The notes: generated from the letters alone by a model not told the origin. 64,000 nucleotides of DNA from Flavobacterium sp. GSB-24 (GCF_027924665.1 NZ_AP027043.1:3348001-3412000), one strand, 5' to 3'; shown: positions 34,043 through 41,737, counted from the first letter of the stretch. Translations and numbers: made by a program.

Positions 34043-34160
34043 AAAATTTTTAACCGCAAAGTTCGCAAAGCTTTATATCTGATAGTGTAATACGTTATAA
34101 TTAGAAAGTTCGCAAAGCTAAATCAGTTAAGGCTTTGCGAACTTTGCAGTTAAATTTTTA
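34043..34160. repeat. GCAAAGTTCGCAAAGC repeat cluster
   Basis: GCAAAGTTCGCAAAGC (34056-34071) and its exact reverse complement (34132-34147) are extended by matching flanks; a third partial copy lies at 34105-34118. The inner copies pair over 14 bp with a 13-base loop. This type of repeat is, from general knowledge, common between flavobacterial genes. Here it may also end the cupin transcript. Confidence 0.7.
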
Positions 34161-34175
34161 TTTCGACTATTTAAA

Positions 34176-34526
34176 TTACAGTTTTATAAATATAGATTTC
34201 CGAAGTTTTGGTTCGATATTTTTTGTTTTATGACCTTTTCCTGTTGTGTCTTCAACCAATAAAATTGAACCAGTTTCAAACGTTCTTTTTTCTCCCAATG
34301 AAGTTTCTATTTCTACACCGCCTTCCAGTAAAACAATATATTGCCGATCTGGAGCATTATGAAAATCATAATCATAAGACGGGCTGACTTCTCTAAAAAC
34401 AATTGATTTTACGGGTTCATCATCAGATAAAAATCCGATATCGCCATTGTTTTTCAACGGAATTTCAAAGTCTTCAAAATGACTTTCGCCATTTGCGTCG
34501 CTGTAAACACGGGTTATTTGTATCAT
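34176..34526 (-). CDS. Cupin-fold protein
   Basis: A 116-residue single-domain cupin. The segment FHNAPDRQYIVLLEGGVEIETSLGEKRTFETGSILLVEDTTGKGHKT contains the two cupin motifs, with His, Gln and the late His as possible metal ligands. There is no signal peptide. Its start codon overlaps the stop of the carboxylesterase gene by one base, so the two are translationally coupled. It is the last gene of the GNAT-esterase-cupin operon. The substrate is unknown; small cupins in such operons may be dioxygenases or binding proteins. Confidence 0.82.
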   Translation of the reverse strand: MIQITRVYSDANGESHFEDFEIPLKNNGDIGFLSDDEPVKSIVFREVSPSYDYDFHNAPDRQYIVLLEGGVEIETSLGEKRTFETGSILLVEDTTGKGHKTKNIEPKLRKSIFIKL

Positions 34527-35146
34527 TATTTTTTTGTAAAAATAAGTTCGTTAGCCAAGTCTATTTCGTCCTGACTTATGCTGTGCCCCATATTTGGGTA
34601 GATTTTTTTTGTTACCGATGCGCCTAATTTTTGAAGAAGCGCTTCAGATTCATTTACTCTTTCCACAGGAACATGAAAATCTGGATCGCTAGTTCCGATG
34701 AAAATCGGAGTATTTTCGAAATTTCCTGCATAATGATTTTCATATACTTTATCGCCAATAAGTCCTCCTGTAAAAGCTACGACACCGCCATATTTAGCGG
34801 CATTTCTGGCTGTGAATTCCAAAGCAAGACAGGCACCTTGAGAAAATCCAAGGAAATAAATATTCTCTTTTTCGATTCCGTTTTGCTGAATTGCAACAAC
34901 AACCTGATGTATGGCTTCTAACGATTTTGAAAAAGAAGGTTCGTTTTCTTCAAGCGGAACTAAAAATGAATACGGATACCAAGTTCTGTTTTCTGCCTCA
35001 GGTGCAACCAATGCAAAATCGCTGACTTTAAGATGTTTCGCAATCGAAAGGATATCGTGAGCACCAGCACCACGGCCGTGAATCAGAATCAAGGCTTTTT
35101 TAGCATCATTTAGAGGAACTCCGTCTGTTATAATTTCTAAATTCAT
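34526..35146 (-). CDS. Phospholipase/carboxylesterase-family hydrolase (MhqD-like)
   Basis: A 206-residue alpha/beta hydrolase of the short phospholipase/carboxylesterase group. LIHGRGAGAHD is the oxyanion region, GFSQGACLALE carries the nucleophilic serine, IGTSDPDFHVPVER the acid and NMGHSISQDE the histidine. Its closest known type is MhqD of the Bacillus quinone-stress regulon, where it is encoded beside a ring-cleaving dioxygenase, as is nearly the case here. It is the middle gene of a three-gene operon with GNAT upstream (29 bp) and cupin downstream (1-bp overlap). It is cytosolic. Confidence 0.87.
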   Translation of the reverse strand: MNLEIITDGVPLNDAKKALILIHGRGAGAHDILSIAKHLKVSDFALVAPEAENRTWYPYSFLVPLEENEPSFSKSLEAIHQVVVAIQQNGIEKENIYFLGFSQGACLALEFTARNAAKYGGVVAFTGGLIGDKVYENHYAGNFENTPIFIGTSDPDFHVPVERVNESEALLQKLGASVTKKIYPNMGHSISQDEIDLANELIFTKK

Positions 35147-35175
35147 GAGTTTATTTTTTAATTATTAAGTGGCTG

Positions 35176-35466
35176 TTATTTTTTCCAAATGTCCTGATAT
35201 TCATCTGGATGTCTTTTAAATTGTGCGTGAACATAAGGACAAAGCGGTAAAACCATTAAATTATTGGCACGCACGTATGACACCATTTCTTCAAGTAGTT
35301 TTTTTGCATAACCTTTTCCTTCCGCTTCTGGTTCAACTCCTGTATGATAAACGGTTAGCAAATCATCTTTAAGACTTACTGTCATTTCGCCCAGTTTTTT
35401 ATCCTCTACATAAAGATTAAAAGCGCCGTGTTTTTTCTCGTCTAATTCTAGTTTTATTGTTTCCAT
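35176..35466 (-). CDS. Small GNAT N-acetyltransferase
   Basis: A 96-residue protein of the short GCN5-related acetyltransferase group. LEVDEK-like strands are followed by the acetyl-CoA loop EPEAEGKGYAKKLLEEMVSYVRAN and by LPLCPYVHAQFKRHPDEYQDIW, the characteristic end of this subfamily. These mini-GNATs lack the N-terminal substrate half of larger enzymes, and their substrate is unknown. It is the first gene of the operon with the esterase and cupin and is served by a promoter with a palindrome 23 bp upstream of the -7 box. Confidence 0.85.
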   Translation of the reverse strand: METIKLELDEKKHGAFNLYVEDKKLGEMTVSLKDDLLTVYHTGVEPEAEGKGYAKKLLEEMVSYVRANNLMVLPLCPYVHAQFKRHPDEYQDIWKK

Positions 35467-35632
35467 GTTTTTTGAGTTATCTATTTTTTTGATTCTTAAT
35501 TCTATTTATAACAGAAATAAAAAGGATAAAATACATTCTTAAAGATAATATATTATTAGAAATCAGCAATTTTAAATCCTTGTTACTTAGTGTTCTTGGT
35601 AGTAGAAATAACAGATATTGTTAAATCTTTTA

Positions 35633-35677
35633 CAAACTTACTACAGCTATAAAAGTTTGTCGATTAATCTAGATTAA
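35633..35677 (-). promoter_or_regulatory. GNAT-operon promoter with palindrome at activator position
   Basis: On the minus strand TAAGTTTG (35633-35640) is a perfect -7 box and TTAATCTAGATTAA (35664-35677), a perfect 14-bp palindrome, lies exactly 23 bp upstream. Palindrome and flanks match the dioxygenase site at 34001-34014 almost base for base. It is also about 85 bp upstream of the MarR-GNAT transcription start. Confidence 0.68.
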
Positions 35678-35722
35678 GAAAGAAAAAATTGAGCACATTT
35701 AATGTCTTTTTTAAAAAACAAG

Positions 35723-35751
35723 TTGACAAAAGCAACTATTTTGTATATTTG
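35723..35751 (+). promoter_or_regulatory. Promoter of the MarR-GNAT gene
   Basis: TTG (35723-35725), 18 bp, TATATTTG (35744-35751): a full flavobacterial promoter 20 bp before the ATG. Confidence 0.7.
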
Positions 35752-35771
35752 CAAAACATAATAGTAGAAAA

Positions 35772-36704
35772 ATGAAAAATATAAGTTCAGAAATTAGATC
35801 GTTTAATAGGTTTTATACAGCACATTTAGATATCTTAAATCAAAATTATCTTGATAGCAATTATTCATTAACAGAAGTCCGTATTATCTATGAAATAAAT
35901 GAAAAACAAGATATTACAGCACAGGAAATCTGCGAAACGCTCAACTTAGACAAGGGATATTTGAGCAGACTATTAAAACGGCTCACAAAAGATGGAGTAA
36001 TTGAGAAAGTTCCTTCCGTAATAGACAAACGTGCTTTTAATATTAAATTGACATCTTCAGGAAACAAACTTTTACAAAAATTAAATGCTATTGCAGATCA
36101 GCAGTCAGAATTAAAAGTGAAAAACTTGAGCACAGCAGAACAGGAAAAACTTGTGAATGCAATGGGGGATATTAAGAAAATGTTAGACAGCAAAAATAGC
36201 TCGAAAATATCTGCTAGTGATATCAGTTATCGTTATGATTTAAGACCGGGAGACATTGGTTATATAATTTATTTGCACAGTAAAATTTATGATCAGGAAT
36301 CAAGTTTTTCAAATGAATTTGAATTTTATGTAGTGAAAACTTTTTATCATTTCCTAGAACAGTATTCTCCAGAAAAAGACCGTTTGTGGATGGCTGAATA
36401 TAACAACCAGATTATTGGCTGTATAGCCATTGTTCATCAAAATGAGCAAGAAGCCCAGCTTAGATGGTTTCTGTCCGATCCCTCTTTCAGGGGACTGGGA
36501 ATAGGAAAAAAGCTTTTGAATGATGCCATAGCTTTCTGCCGCGAAAAAAGGTATAAAAATGTTTTTCTGCTTACTACAGATAAACAGGAACGTGCCTTAG
36601 ATATGTATAAAACCGCAGGCTTTAAGCTGACTAATTCTCAAGAAGTAAATCAATGGGGAGCGACATTTCGTGATGAACGCTATGATATGGAAATACTAGA
36701 GTAA
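35772..36704 (+). CDS. MarR-family regulator fused to a GNAT acetyltransferase
   Basis: A 310-residue two-domain protein. Residues 1-140 form a MarR winged-helix domain (LTEVRIIYEINEKQDITAQEICETLNLDKGYLSRLLKRL, then VIDKRAFNIKLTSSG for the wing). Residues 150-310 form a GNAT domain with the acetyl-CoA loop FRGLGIGKKLL and ALDMYKTAGF. MarR-GNAT fusions are known in many bacteria, but their targets are mostly unknown. The domain order suggests that DNA binding and acetylation are linked. Its own promoter is next to the TTAATCTAGATTAA palindrome, so it is one candidate to bind that site. It ends at a hairpin terminator. Confidence 0.88.
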   Translation: MKNISSEIRSFNRFYTAHLDILNQNYLDSNYSLTEVRIIYEINEKQDITAQEICETLNLDKGYLSRLLKRLTKDGVIEKVPSVIDKRAFNIKLTSSGNKLLQKLNAIADQQSELKVKNLSTAEQEKLVNAMGDIKKMLDSKNSSKISASDISYRYDLRPGDIGYIIYLHSKIYDQESSFSNEFEFYVVKTFYHFLEQYSPEKDRLWMAEYNNQIIGCIAIVHQNEQEAQLRWFLSDPSFRGLGIGKKLLNDAIAFCREKRYKNVFLLTTDKQERALDMYKTAGFKLTNSQEVNQWGATFRDERYDMEILE

Positions 36705-36733
36705 CCTCAAATTTATTAGCTATTGATAGGAAC

Positions 36734-36771
36734 AGAGAGATTACTTTTTTGCAGAAAAGGGCAATCTCTCT
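36734..36771 (+). terminator. Hairpin after the MarR-GNAT gene
   Basis: AGAGAGATT and AATCTCTCT pair over 9 bp and an inner CTTTT/AAAAG stem extends the hairpin, 30 bp after the stop. Only a short T tract follows. Confidence 0.5.
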
Positions 36772-36814
36772 AAAAGTTTATAGCGATAAAATAACGCAGC
36801 TGACTACTATTACA

Positions 36815-36822
36815 TAATTTTG
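36815..36822 (+). promoter_or_regulatory. -7 box TAATTTTG for the DUF1826-like gene
   Basis: A perfect TAnnTTTG box that ends 2 bp before a possible ATG at 36825. Transcription would start after that ATG, so the ATG at 36858 is preferred. The -33 element is weak. Confidence 0.45.
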
Positions 36823-36857
36823 CAATGCATGAAGTAACCAGCTTTTACTATTACACT

Positions 36858-37556
36858 ATGAGCAATATATTTTCTGACAACAGCCAAATAGGAGTGGTGT
36901 CTACTTTCGCTGAGCTTGTACATACCGATTTCAAAGGAGAAATGAATGCGCTGTGCTGGTACAGAAATTTGGATGGCGATTTTAACGAAATTGTAGCCCA
37001 ATTGCATTTAAAAGAAAATATAACAGAAGTTTATCCAGAAGATTTACAAGCGCTGCAACTATCAGAAAAGGGAAATAAAGCTCGAGAAATAATCTTAAAT
37101 GATTTGCAATTATTAACTGATTTTGGCGCTTCGCCTTCTCTAAATTTACTGAAATGTTATGACCGTGACGATGAATTTGATTTCATATCTACAGATGTGT
37201 ATTCGTTTCATGTGGATCGTTCGCCCATTGCAACAGACACTTTTTTATGTACCTATCACGGCGCTTCGAGTGATATAATTTCTAATTCGCAGGCAGAGCA
37301 AAAAATCCTAGTTCCAGAAATTCGAACAAAGCTAAAAGAGCTTTACGATGGACCAGAGGAAGAATTCGAAAACTTTTTAAAAGAAAATTATTTTGATTTG
37401 CATTATCAGCTGCATCCCAATGCAGAGCCTATTAATTTAGGATTAGGTCATCTTTGGCGATTGGCCGTAGATCATCCAAAACAACAAGTACAGCCTTGTA
37501 TTCATAGAGCACCAGTAGAAAATGAAGGGGAATATCGGTTGTTGTTGATTTGTTAA
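36858..37556 (+). CDS. DUF1826-like protein
   Basis: A protein of 232 residues from the ATG at 36858 (243 if the ATG at 36825 is used). ALCWYRNLDGDFNEIV, FDFISTDVYSFHVDRSPIATDTFLCTYHGASSD and LGHLWRLAVDHPKQQVQPCIHRAP recall the DUF1826 family, whose conserved His-x-Asp and late histidines suggest a metal site, but no activity has been established that I know of. There is no signal peptide. It sits alone between a terminator and a convergent small gene. The family call is from memory of these motifs and could be wrong; that it is a real gene is clear. Confidence 0.68.
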   Translation: MSNIFSDNSQIGVVSTFAELVHTDFKGEMNALCWYRNLDGDFNEIVAQLHLKENITEVYPEDLQALQLSEKGNKAREIILNDLQLLTDFGASPSLNLLKCYDRDDEFDFISTDVYSFHVDRSPIATDTFLCTYHGASSDIISNSQAEQKILVPEIRTKLKELYDGPEEEFENFLKENYFDLHYQLHPNAEPINLGLGHLWRLAVDHPKQQVQPCIHRAPVENEGEYRLLLIC

Positions 37557-37576
37557 TGGGATTGGGATGATATAAC

Positions 37577-37864
37577 CTAATTGCAAATAACTTTATTATT
37601 AACTAAAATTAGACCTTTTATACTTATTGTACTTTCATCAGAACTTGAACTTAAAAAGATATATCCCTCTTTATTCAAAAGTATTAAAGCATCTAGTACC
37701 CTCGCTTGTTTTTTCTTTTCATCAGCGATACTGTCTTGCAATAATGTGTAAGTATTAAAAACAGGAGTTAAGAGACTTGTCAGTTCTTCTAAAGTACAGC
37801 TCATACCGTATCTGTCGGCAAGCGTCTGTAGAATTTTTACAAGAAAAATGGGTAATGTTTCCAT
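37577..37864 (-). CDS. Unknown 95-residue protein
   Basis: A 95-residue protein without recognised domain. It is mostly helical by pattern (ILQTLADRYGMSCTLEELTSLLTPV, then IADEKKKQARVLDALILLNKEGYIFL) and ends with short strands (STISIKGLILVNNKVICN), which would suit a small winged-helix or adaptor fold. There is no signal peptide. It is convergent with the DUF1826-like gene, 20 bp away, and its upstream gap of 368 bp ends at the amidohydrolase gene. It may be spurious, but the composition is protein-like. Confidence 0.5.
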   Translation of the reverse strand: METLPIFLVKILQTLADRYGMSCTLEELTSLLTPVFNTYTLLQDSIADEKKKQARVLDALILLNKEGYIFLSSSSDESTISIKGLILVNNKVICN

Positions 37865-38000
37865 GACAACAGCTTTTACTTATATATACGAAAAACTGTG
37901 TGGAAATGGATTTTATTAAGGCAAAAGTATTGGTTTGTAATTATAGGGTTCCCAATACTAAAATGAAAGTAAAATTCTCAGTTGTTGTTGATTGAATCCC

Positions 38001-38023
38001 GATCGCTCTAATGTGTAGCGATC
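38001..38023. repeat. Inverted repeat GATCGCT/AGCGATC
   Basis: GATCGCT (38001-38007) and AGCGATC (38017-38023) form a 7-bp stem with a 9-base loop, about 80 bp before the stronger REP-like hairpin. They may be parts of one repeat element. Confidence 0.45.
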
Positions 38024-38099
38024 ACTCGAAATTTTTTCCATGCTCGTTCCTATAGTTAAAAACTGGATTTTTTTTAATATGTTGAGCTATACTTTGCGG

Positions 38100-38120
38100 G
38101 CGCGGATTACAAATCCGCGC
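38100..38120. repeat. REP-like GC-rich hairpin
   Basis: GCGCGGATT-aca-AATCCGCGC is a perfect 9-bp inverted repeat, very GC-rich against the AT-rich surroundings. Sequences of this form (GCGGATT with ATCCGC) are, from general knowledge, frequent extragenic repeats in Bacteroidota, often linked to REP-type tyrosine transposases. No transposase is present here. Confidence 0.6.
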
Positions 38121-38232
38121 GATCGAATTAACTTGTATTAATTTAAAATTAAATATACTGTCTATTAAATAATTAAAAAACAGTATGTTATTTCTATATT
38201 TATGAGATGTAAAACAACTAAATAATTTTGAA

Positions 38233-39951
38233 ATGAAAAATATACTATGGACATTCATGTTATTAATTACATTAACAAGTTGTAAAAAAGAAGTGAAAGA
38301 TTCTGCAGATACCATTTATTATGGAGGAGATATCATAACAATGGAAGGCAGCCAGCCGCAGTATGTGGAAGCCGTTGGGGTAAAAAACGGGAAAATTATT
38401 TTTGCAGGCTCAATAGCTGAAGCTGAAAATTTTCAAGGAGGTGAAACAGAAATGAAGGATATAAAAGGCAAAACAATGCTTCCTGGATTCATAGATGCGC
38501 ATGGTCATGTTTGGAACGCCGGATTTCAAGCGGTCGCAGCTAATTTACTTCCGGCTCCTGACGGCACTGGTAATGATATTACAAGTATTATTTCATTGCT
38601 TAATAAATGGAAAGCATCTAACAAAAATGCTATCGGAAAATATGGCTGGATAGTGGGGTTTGGATATGATGATGCACAATTGAAAGAAAAGCTTCCTCCA
38701 ACGGCAGATGATTTAGATAAGGTATCTGCAACAATCCCCGTTATTATTATACACCAGTCTGGGCATTTAGCAGTAATGAATCATAAAGCATTAGAAATGT
38801 CTGGTTATAATGCGGCATCAAAAAATCCTGCAGGTGGCTTAATTAGAAGAAAAAATGGATCTAATGAACCTAATGGAGTGCTGGAAGAGATGGCTATGTT
38901 TACCCCGCTTTTTAAAATTATGGGAACACTGGACGAGGAAGCCAATGAAAAAATTGCTGAAGCAGGTTTAAAATCTTATATAAGATTTGGTTTTACAACG
39001 GCACAGGAGGGAAGAGCAACAAGTGATGCGTGTACTACATGGTTAAAACTTGCGGCAAAAAATAAATTAACTATCGATGTTGCCGCTTATCCTGACATAC
39101 AGAGCCAAATGGCCTATATGAAAAAAAATGGCATTCAAAAAGAATATAAAAATCATTTTAGGATTGCAGGCGTGAAACTCTCATTGGATGGTTCGCCACA
39201 GGGTAAAACTGCATGGCTTACAAAACCATATATTATTCCGCCGCCAGGCCAGCCGAAAACTTATTCCGGCTATCCTGCATTTCCAAAAGAGAGCGATGCT
39301 GTCGCGCTTGTAGATTCAGCATATGCAAATAACTGGCAGATTTTAGCCCACTGTAACGGAGATGCAGCAATTGATGAGTATATAAAAGCGGTAAAGCATG
39401 CCACCAGACTATATGGAAAAAAAGACAGGCGTACAATTGCTATACATTCACAAACTGCCCGCTTAGACCAGTTAGATACAATGAAATCTCTTGGAATTAT
39501 GCCTTCTTTTTTTGGAATGCATACCTATTATTGGGGAGATTGGCATAGAGATGAAACATTAGGAAAAGAAAGGGCTTATCGTATTTCACCTGCTGGAACA
39601 GCTCTTAAAAAAGGAATGATTTTTACACAGCATCATGACGCGCCTGTTGCTCTTCCTAACAGTATAATGATTTTGTATTCTGTGGTAAACAGAATAAGCA
39701 GAAGTGGTGATGTGATTGGGCCTGAGGAAAGAATCAGCGCTTATGACGCTTTAAGGTCCATAACGATTTGGGCGGCTTATCAATATTTTGAAGAAAATAA
39801 TAAAGGATCTCTAAAGAAAGGAAAATTGGCAGACTTGGTTATCCTTGATAAAAATCCAATAAAGATAAATCCTTTAAACATTAAAGATATTCAAGTGGTT
39901 GAAACGATTAAAGAAGGAAAAACTGTGTTTAAAAATACTGCTCTCAAATAA
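38233..39951 (+). CDS. Amidohydrolase lipoprotein (YtcJ-like)
   Basis: A 572-residue metal-dependent hydrolase with a lipoprotein signal peptide (LITLTSC, lipid on Cys17). The metal motif is IDAHGHVWNAG, and later IIIHQSGHLAVMNH, ILAHCNGDAAID and IHSQTARLDQ supply further ligands. It ends with GSLKKGKLADLVILDKNPI, the typical amidohydrolase C-terminus that closes the small beta-sandwich. YtcJ-like enzymes are poorly defined and may cleave amides of aromatic or exoenzyme substrates. Lipid anchoring in the periplasm suggests action on imported or cell-envelope compounds. It is transcribed alone and converges on the quinone reductase gene. Confidence 0.87.
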   Translation: MKNILWTFMLLITLTSCKKEVKDSADTIYYGGDIITMEGSQPQYVEAVGVKNGKIIFAGSIAEAENFQGGETEMKDIKGKTMLPGFIDAHGHVWNAGFQAVAANLLPAPDGTGNDITSIISLLNKWKASNKNAIGKYGWIVGFGYDDAQLKEKLPPTADDLDKVSATIPVIIIHQSGHLAVMNHKALEMSGYNAASKNPAGGLIRRKNGSNEPNGVLEEMAMFTPLFKIMGTLDEEANEKIAEAGLKSYIRFGFTTAQEGRATSDACTTWLKLAAKNKLTIDVAAYPDIQSQMAYMKKNGIQKEYKNHFRIAGVKLSLDGSPQGKTAWLTKPYIIPPPGQPKTYSGYPAFPKESDAVALVDSAYANNWQILAHCNGDAAIDEYIKAVKHATRLYGKKDRRTIAIHSQTARLDQLDTMKSLGIMPSFFGMHTYYWGDWHRDETLGKERAYRISPAGTALKKGMIFTQHHDAPVALPNSIMILYSVVNRISRSGDVIGPEERISAYDALRSITIWAAYQYFEENNKGSLKKGKLADLVILDKNPIKINPLNIKDIQVVETIKEGKTVFKNTALK

Positions 39952-40004
39952 AAAATAAACAGTAAAGCTAAAAGTATATATAAATTGAAGATTTCTAATG
40001 ACTA

Positions 40005-40040
40005 ACTAAAAAGGCCTAATTTTTATTAGGACTTTTTAGT
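40005..40040. terminator. Bidirectional terminator
   Basis: ACTAAAAAG-g-CCTAAT pairs with ATTAGG-a-CTTTTTAGT around TTTT, with one mismatch, between the convergent amidohydrolase and quinone reductase genes. Confidence 0.8.
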
Positions 40041-40063
40041 GGTTAAATTCAATGAAAATAGTA

Positions 40064-41038
40064 TTATGATTCCCAGTCGATTATTATTTTACCAATATGG
40101 CTTCCGTGTTCCATACATTCATGAGCGCTTACAGCATCGCGATGGGAAAACGTTTTGTAGATAACAGGCCTGAATTTACCATTTTCAATTAATGGCCAGA
40201 CATTTTTAAATACTTCTGCGGCTAATCGTTTTTTGTATTCGTAATTTCGTGCACGCAGTGTACTTCCTGAGATCGTAATTCTTTTTAGCATTAACTGCCA
40301 AATATCAAGCTCTACGTTTTTACCATTTTCTGCATTGATATGAATAAGCCTTCCTTCTTCGTTTAAAATAGAAAGATTCTTTTGAAAATAGGTTCCCGCT
40401 ATCATATCAAGAATAACATCTACACCTTTGGTTTTTAAAATTTCTTCAAAGTCTTCTTTTTTATAATTTATAGAAAGATCAGCACCTAATTCATAACAAT
40501 ATTGTGCTTTTTCATCTGAACCAACTGTCGTAATGACCTTTGAACCAAAAGCATGAGCGATCTGAATCGCTGTAATTCCTATACCGCTGCTGCCTCCGTG
40601 AACTAATAAAGTTTCGTCTGGTTTTAATTTTCCTCGTTCAAAAATATTAGACCAGACTGTAAATACCGTTTCAGGCAGACTGGCTGCTTCTATAAAATTT
40701 AAGCCTTTAGGAATGGGTAAACACTGACCTTCTTTTACAGTAACATATGCTGCATAACCTCCCCCAGAAAGCAAGGCACAAACGTGATCGCCTTTTTTCC
40801 ATTGCGTAACTTCTGGACCACAGTCTACGATAATTCCAGATACTTCGAGACCTGGAATTTCATTAGAAGTACTGCTTGGAGCAGCATATTTTCCCTGGCG
40901 CTGCAAAATGTCACTTCTGTTAATGCCTGAAGCTTTTACCTGAATTAAAACTTCATTTTGCGATCGAATTAAATCAGGAACCTCGACCAATTGCAAAACT
41001 TCAGGCCCTCCAAATTTTGAGATGGTAATAGCTTTCAT
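40064..41038 (-). CDS. NAD(P)H:quinone oxidoreductase, zinc-free MDR family
   Basis: A 324-residue medium-chain dehydrogenase/reductase. The start MKAITISKFGGPEVLQLVEVP, VKASGINRSDILQRQGKY and LLVHGGSSGIGITAIQIAHAFGSKVITT (the NADPH loop) are those of the quinone oxidoreductase/PIG3-like branch; the zinc ligands of alcohol dehydrogenases are absent. It should reduce quinones or alpha,beta-unsaturated carbonyls with NADPH. It follows, by 12 bp, a small protein related to the one at 1886-2416, and the divergent regulator is a LysR gene broken by an in-frame stop. Control of this operon may therefore be lost or altered. Confidence 0.9.
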   Translation of the reverse strand: MKAITISKFGGPEVLQLVEVPDLIRSQNEVLIQVKASGINRSDILQRQGKYAAPSSTSNEIPGLEVSGIIVDCGPEVTQWKKGDHVCALLSGGGYAAYVTVKEGQCLPIPKGLNFIEAASLPETVFTVWSNIFERGKLKPDETLLVHGGSSGIGITAIQIAHAFGSKVITTVGSDEKAQYCYELGADLSINYKKEDFEEILKTKGVDVILDMIAGTYFQKNLSILNEEGRLIHINAENGKNVELDIWQLMLKRITISGSTLRARNYEYKKRLAAEVFKNVWPLIENGKFRPVIYKTFSHRDAVSAHECMEHGSHIGKIIIDWES

Positions 41039-41050
41039 AATCTAATTTTT

Positions 41051-41608
41051 TTAAAAAGGTAGATTATATTTTCCAAATAGCGCTTTGTTCTCAATACTTT
41101 TTGCAAACAGCGGTGTTTCTTCATGATTATGGGCGTCAGAAGCATCCTGTCTTGCTTTTGCAGCATCGGCTAGAGAAATTCCGTGTTGTTTGATGAAATC
41201 TAAAAATTCAGGAGTCGCGGTTGCATGAATGGTATTAGTAAATTTTGTTGTTGTATCATCTATTTTTTCTGCTTTCAACTCCCAAAGAACCTGTACTTTA
41301 GATCTTCCGCCTGCAGTAATAGTATCAGAAATTGAAAGCATTCGGCAGTAATCAGCACGATATTCATCAAAAATATAATGCTGTACAACAAGTGCTGTTC
41401 CCACATATTCTACATTAATAGACATCGGTATACCTTCAAAATTAGAAGTTATTCCAGCAGCAATATGGTTAACAGAACAACGTTGATATTCTGCATCCGG
41501 CAGGTTAAGCAGCCAGTCGGCAATATTAATTTTTTCAATTGGAGCATTAATTATTGCTGAAACAATTGATGCTGATAATGCGTTTTCGGGTGTTTGTAAA
41601 ATTTCCAT
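41051..41608 (-). CDS. Unknown 185-residue protein, paralogue of 1886-2416
   Basis: Related throughout to the protein at 1886-2416. Shared blocks include INAPIEKI, a Trp-Leu pair, CS-x-NHIAAG, MSINVE, DYCRMLSISD, VLWELKAEKI and HNHEETPLFAKSIENKAL. The family is not one I can name. The repeated conservation of the EETPLFAK tail suggests a functional surface. It is the first gene of an operon with the quinone oxidoreductase (12 bp downstream) and is divergent from the LysR gene. The region between carries a LysR-type palindrome. Confidence 0.72.
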   Translation of the reverse strand: MEILQTPENALSASIVSAIINAPIEKINIADWLLNLPDAEYQRCSVNHIAAGITSNFEGIPMSINVEYVGTALVVQHYIFDEYRADYCRMLSISDTITAGGRSKVQVLWELKAEKIDDTTTKFTNTIHATATPEFLDFIKQHGISLADAAKARQDASDAHNHEETPLFAKSIENKALFGKYNLPF

Positions 41609-41684
41609 CTTTTCTGTTTTTTAAATTAACTTATGTCAAAGTTCTGCAATATAAACCAATCGTGGAAATGAAATTTTTAGATGT

Positions 41685-41705
41685 AATCGATCGAAAATTT
41701 CGATT
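41685..41705. promoter_or_regulatory. LysR-type palindrome in the divergent region
   Basis: AATCGA (41685-41690) and TCGATT (41700-41705) are inverted arms, and inside them TCGAAA-a-TTTCGA (41691-41703) is nearly perfect. The site lies between the LysR gene and the divergent operon, 33-53 bp before the LysR start, where such regulators usually bind. Confidence 0.5.
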
Positions 41706-41737
41706 TAGAGTTGTACTTTTATAAAAAATTAAAGAAA

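Larger units (their letters stand above)
35467..35771. other. Divergent regulatory region (305 bp)
   Basis: This gap between the GNAT operon (minus) and the MarR-GNAT gene (plus) has no gene. It holds a minus-strand promoter with the TTAATCTAGATTAA palindrome and a plus-strand promoter, both listed separately. The part next to 35466 (35467-35630) is AT-rich leader in which I see nothing else. Confidence 0.6.
37865..38232. other. Intergenic region with repeat elements (368 bp)
   Basis: No convincing gene. It holds two hairpin-forming inverted repeats (38001-38023 and 38100-38120), described separately, and near the amidohydrolase start a weak -7-like TATATTTA (38195-38202) preceded by ATACTGT/ACAGTAT arms. 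A minus-strand frame across it overlaps the amidohydrolase start and is not believed. Confidence 0.5.

Noticed and set aside
38022..38315. Minus-strand frame of 97 codons
   Set aside because: It runs through the REP-like hairpin and overlaps the start of the amidohydrolase gene, whose signal peptide is convincing.
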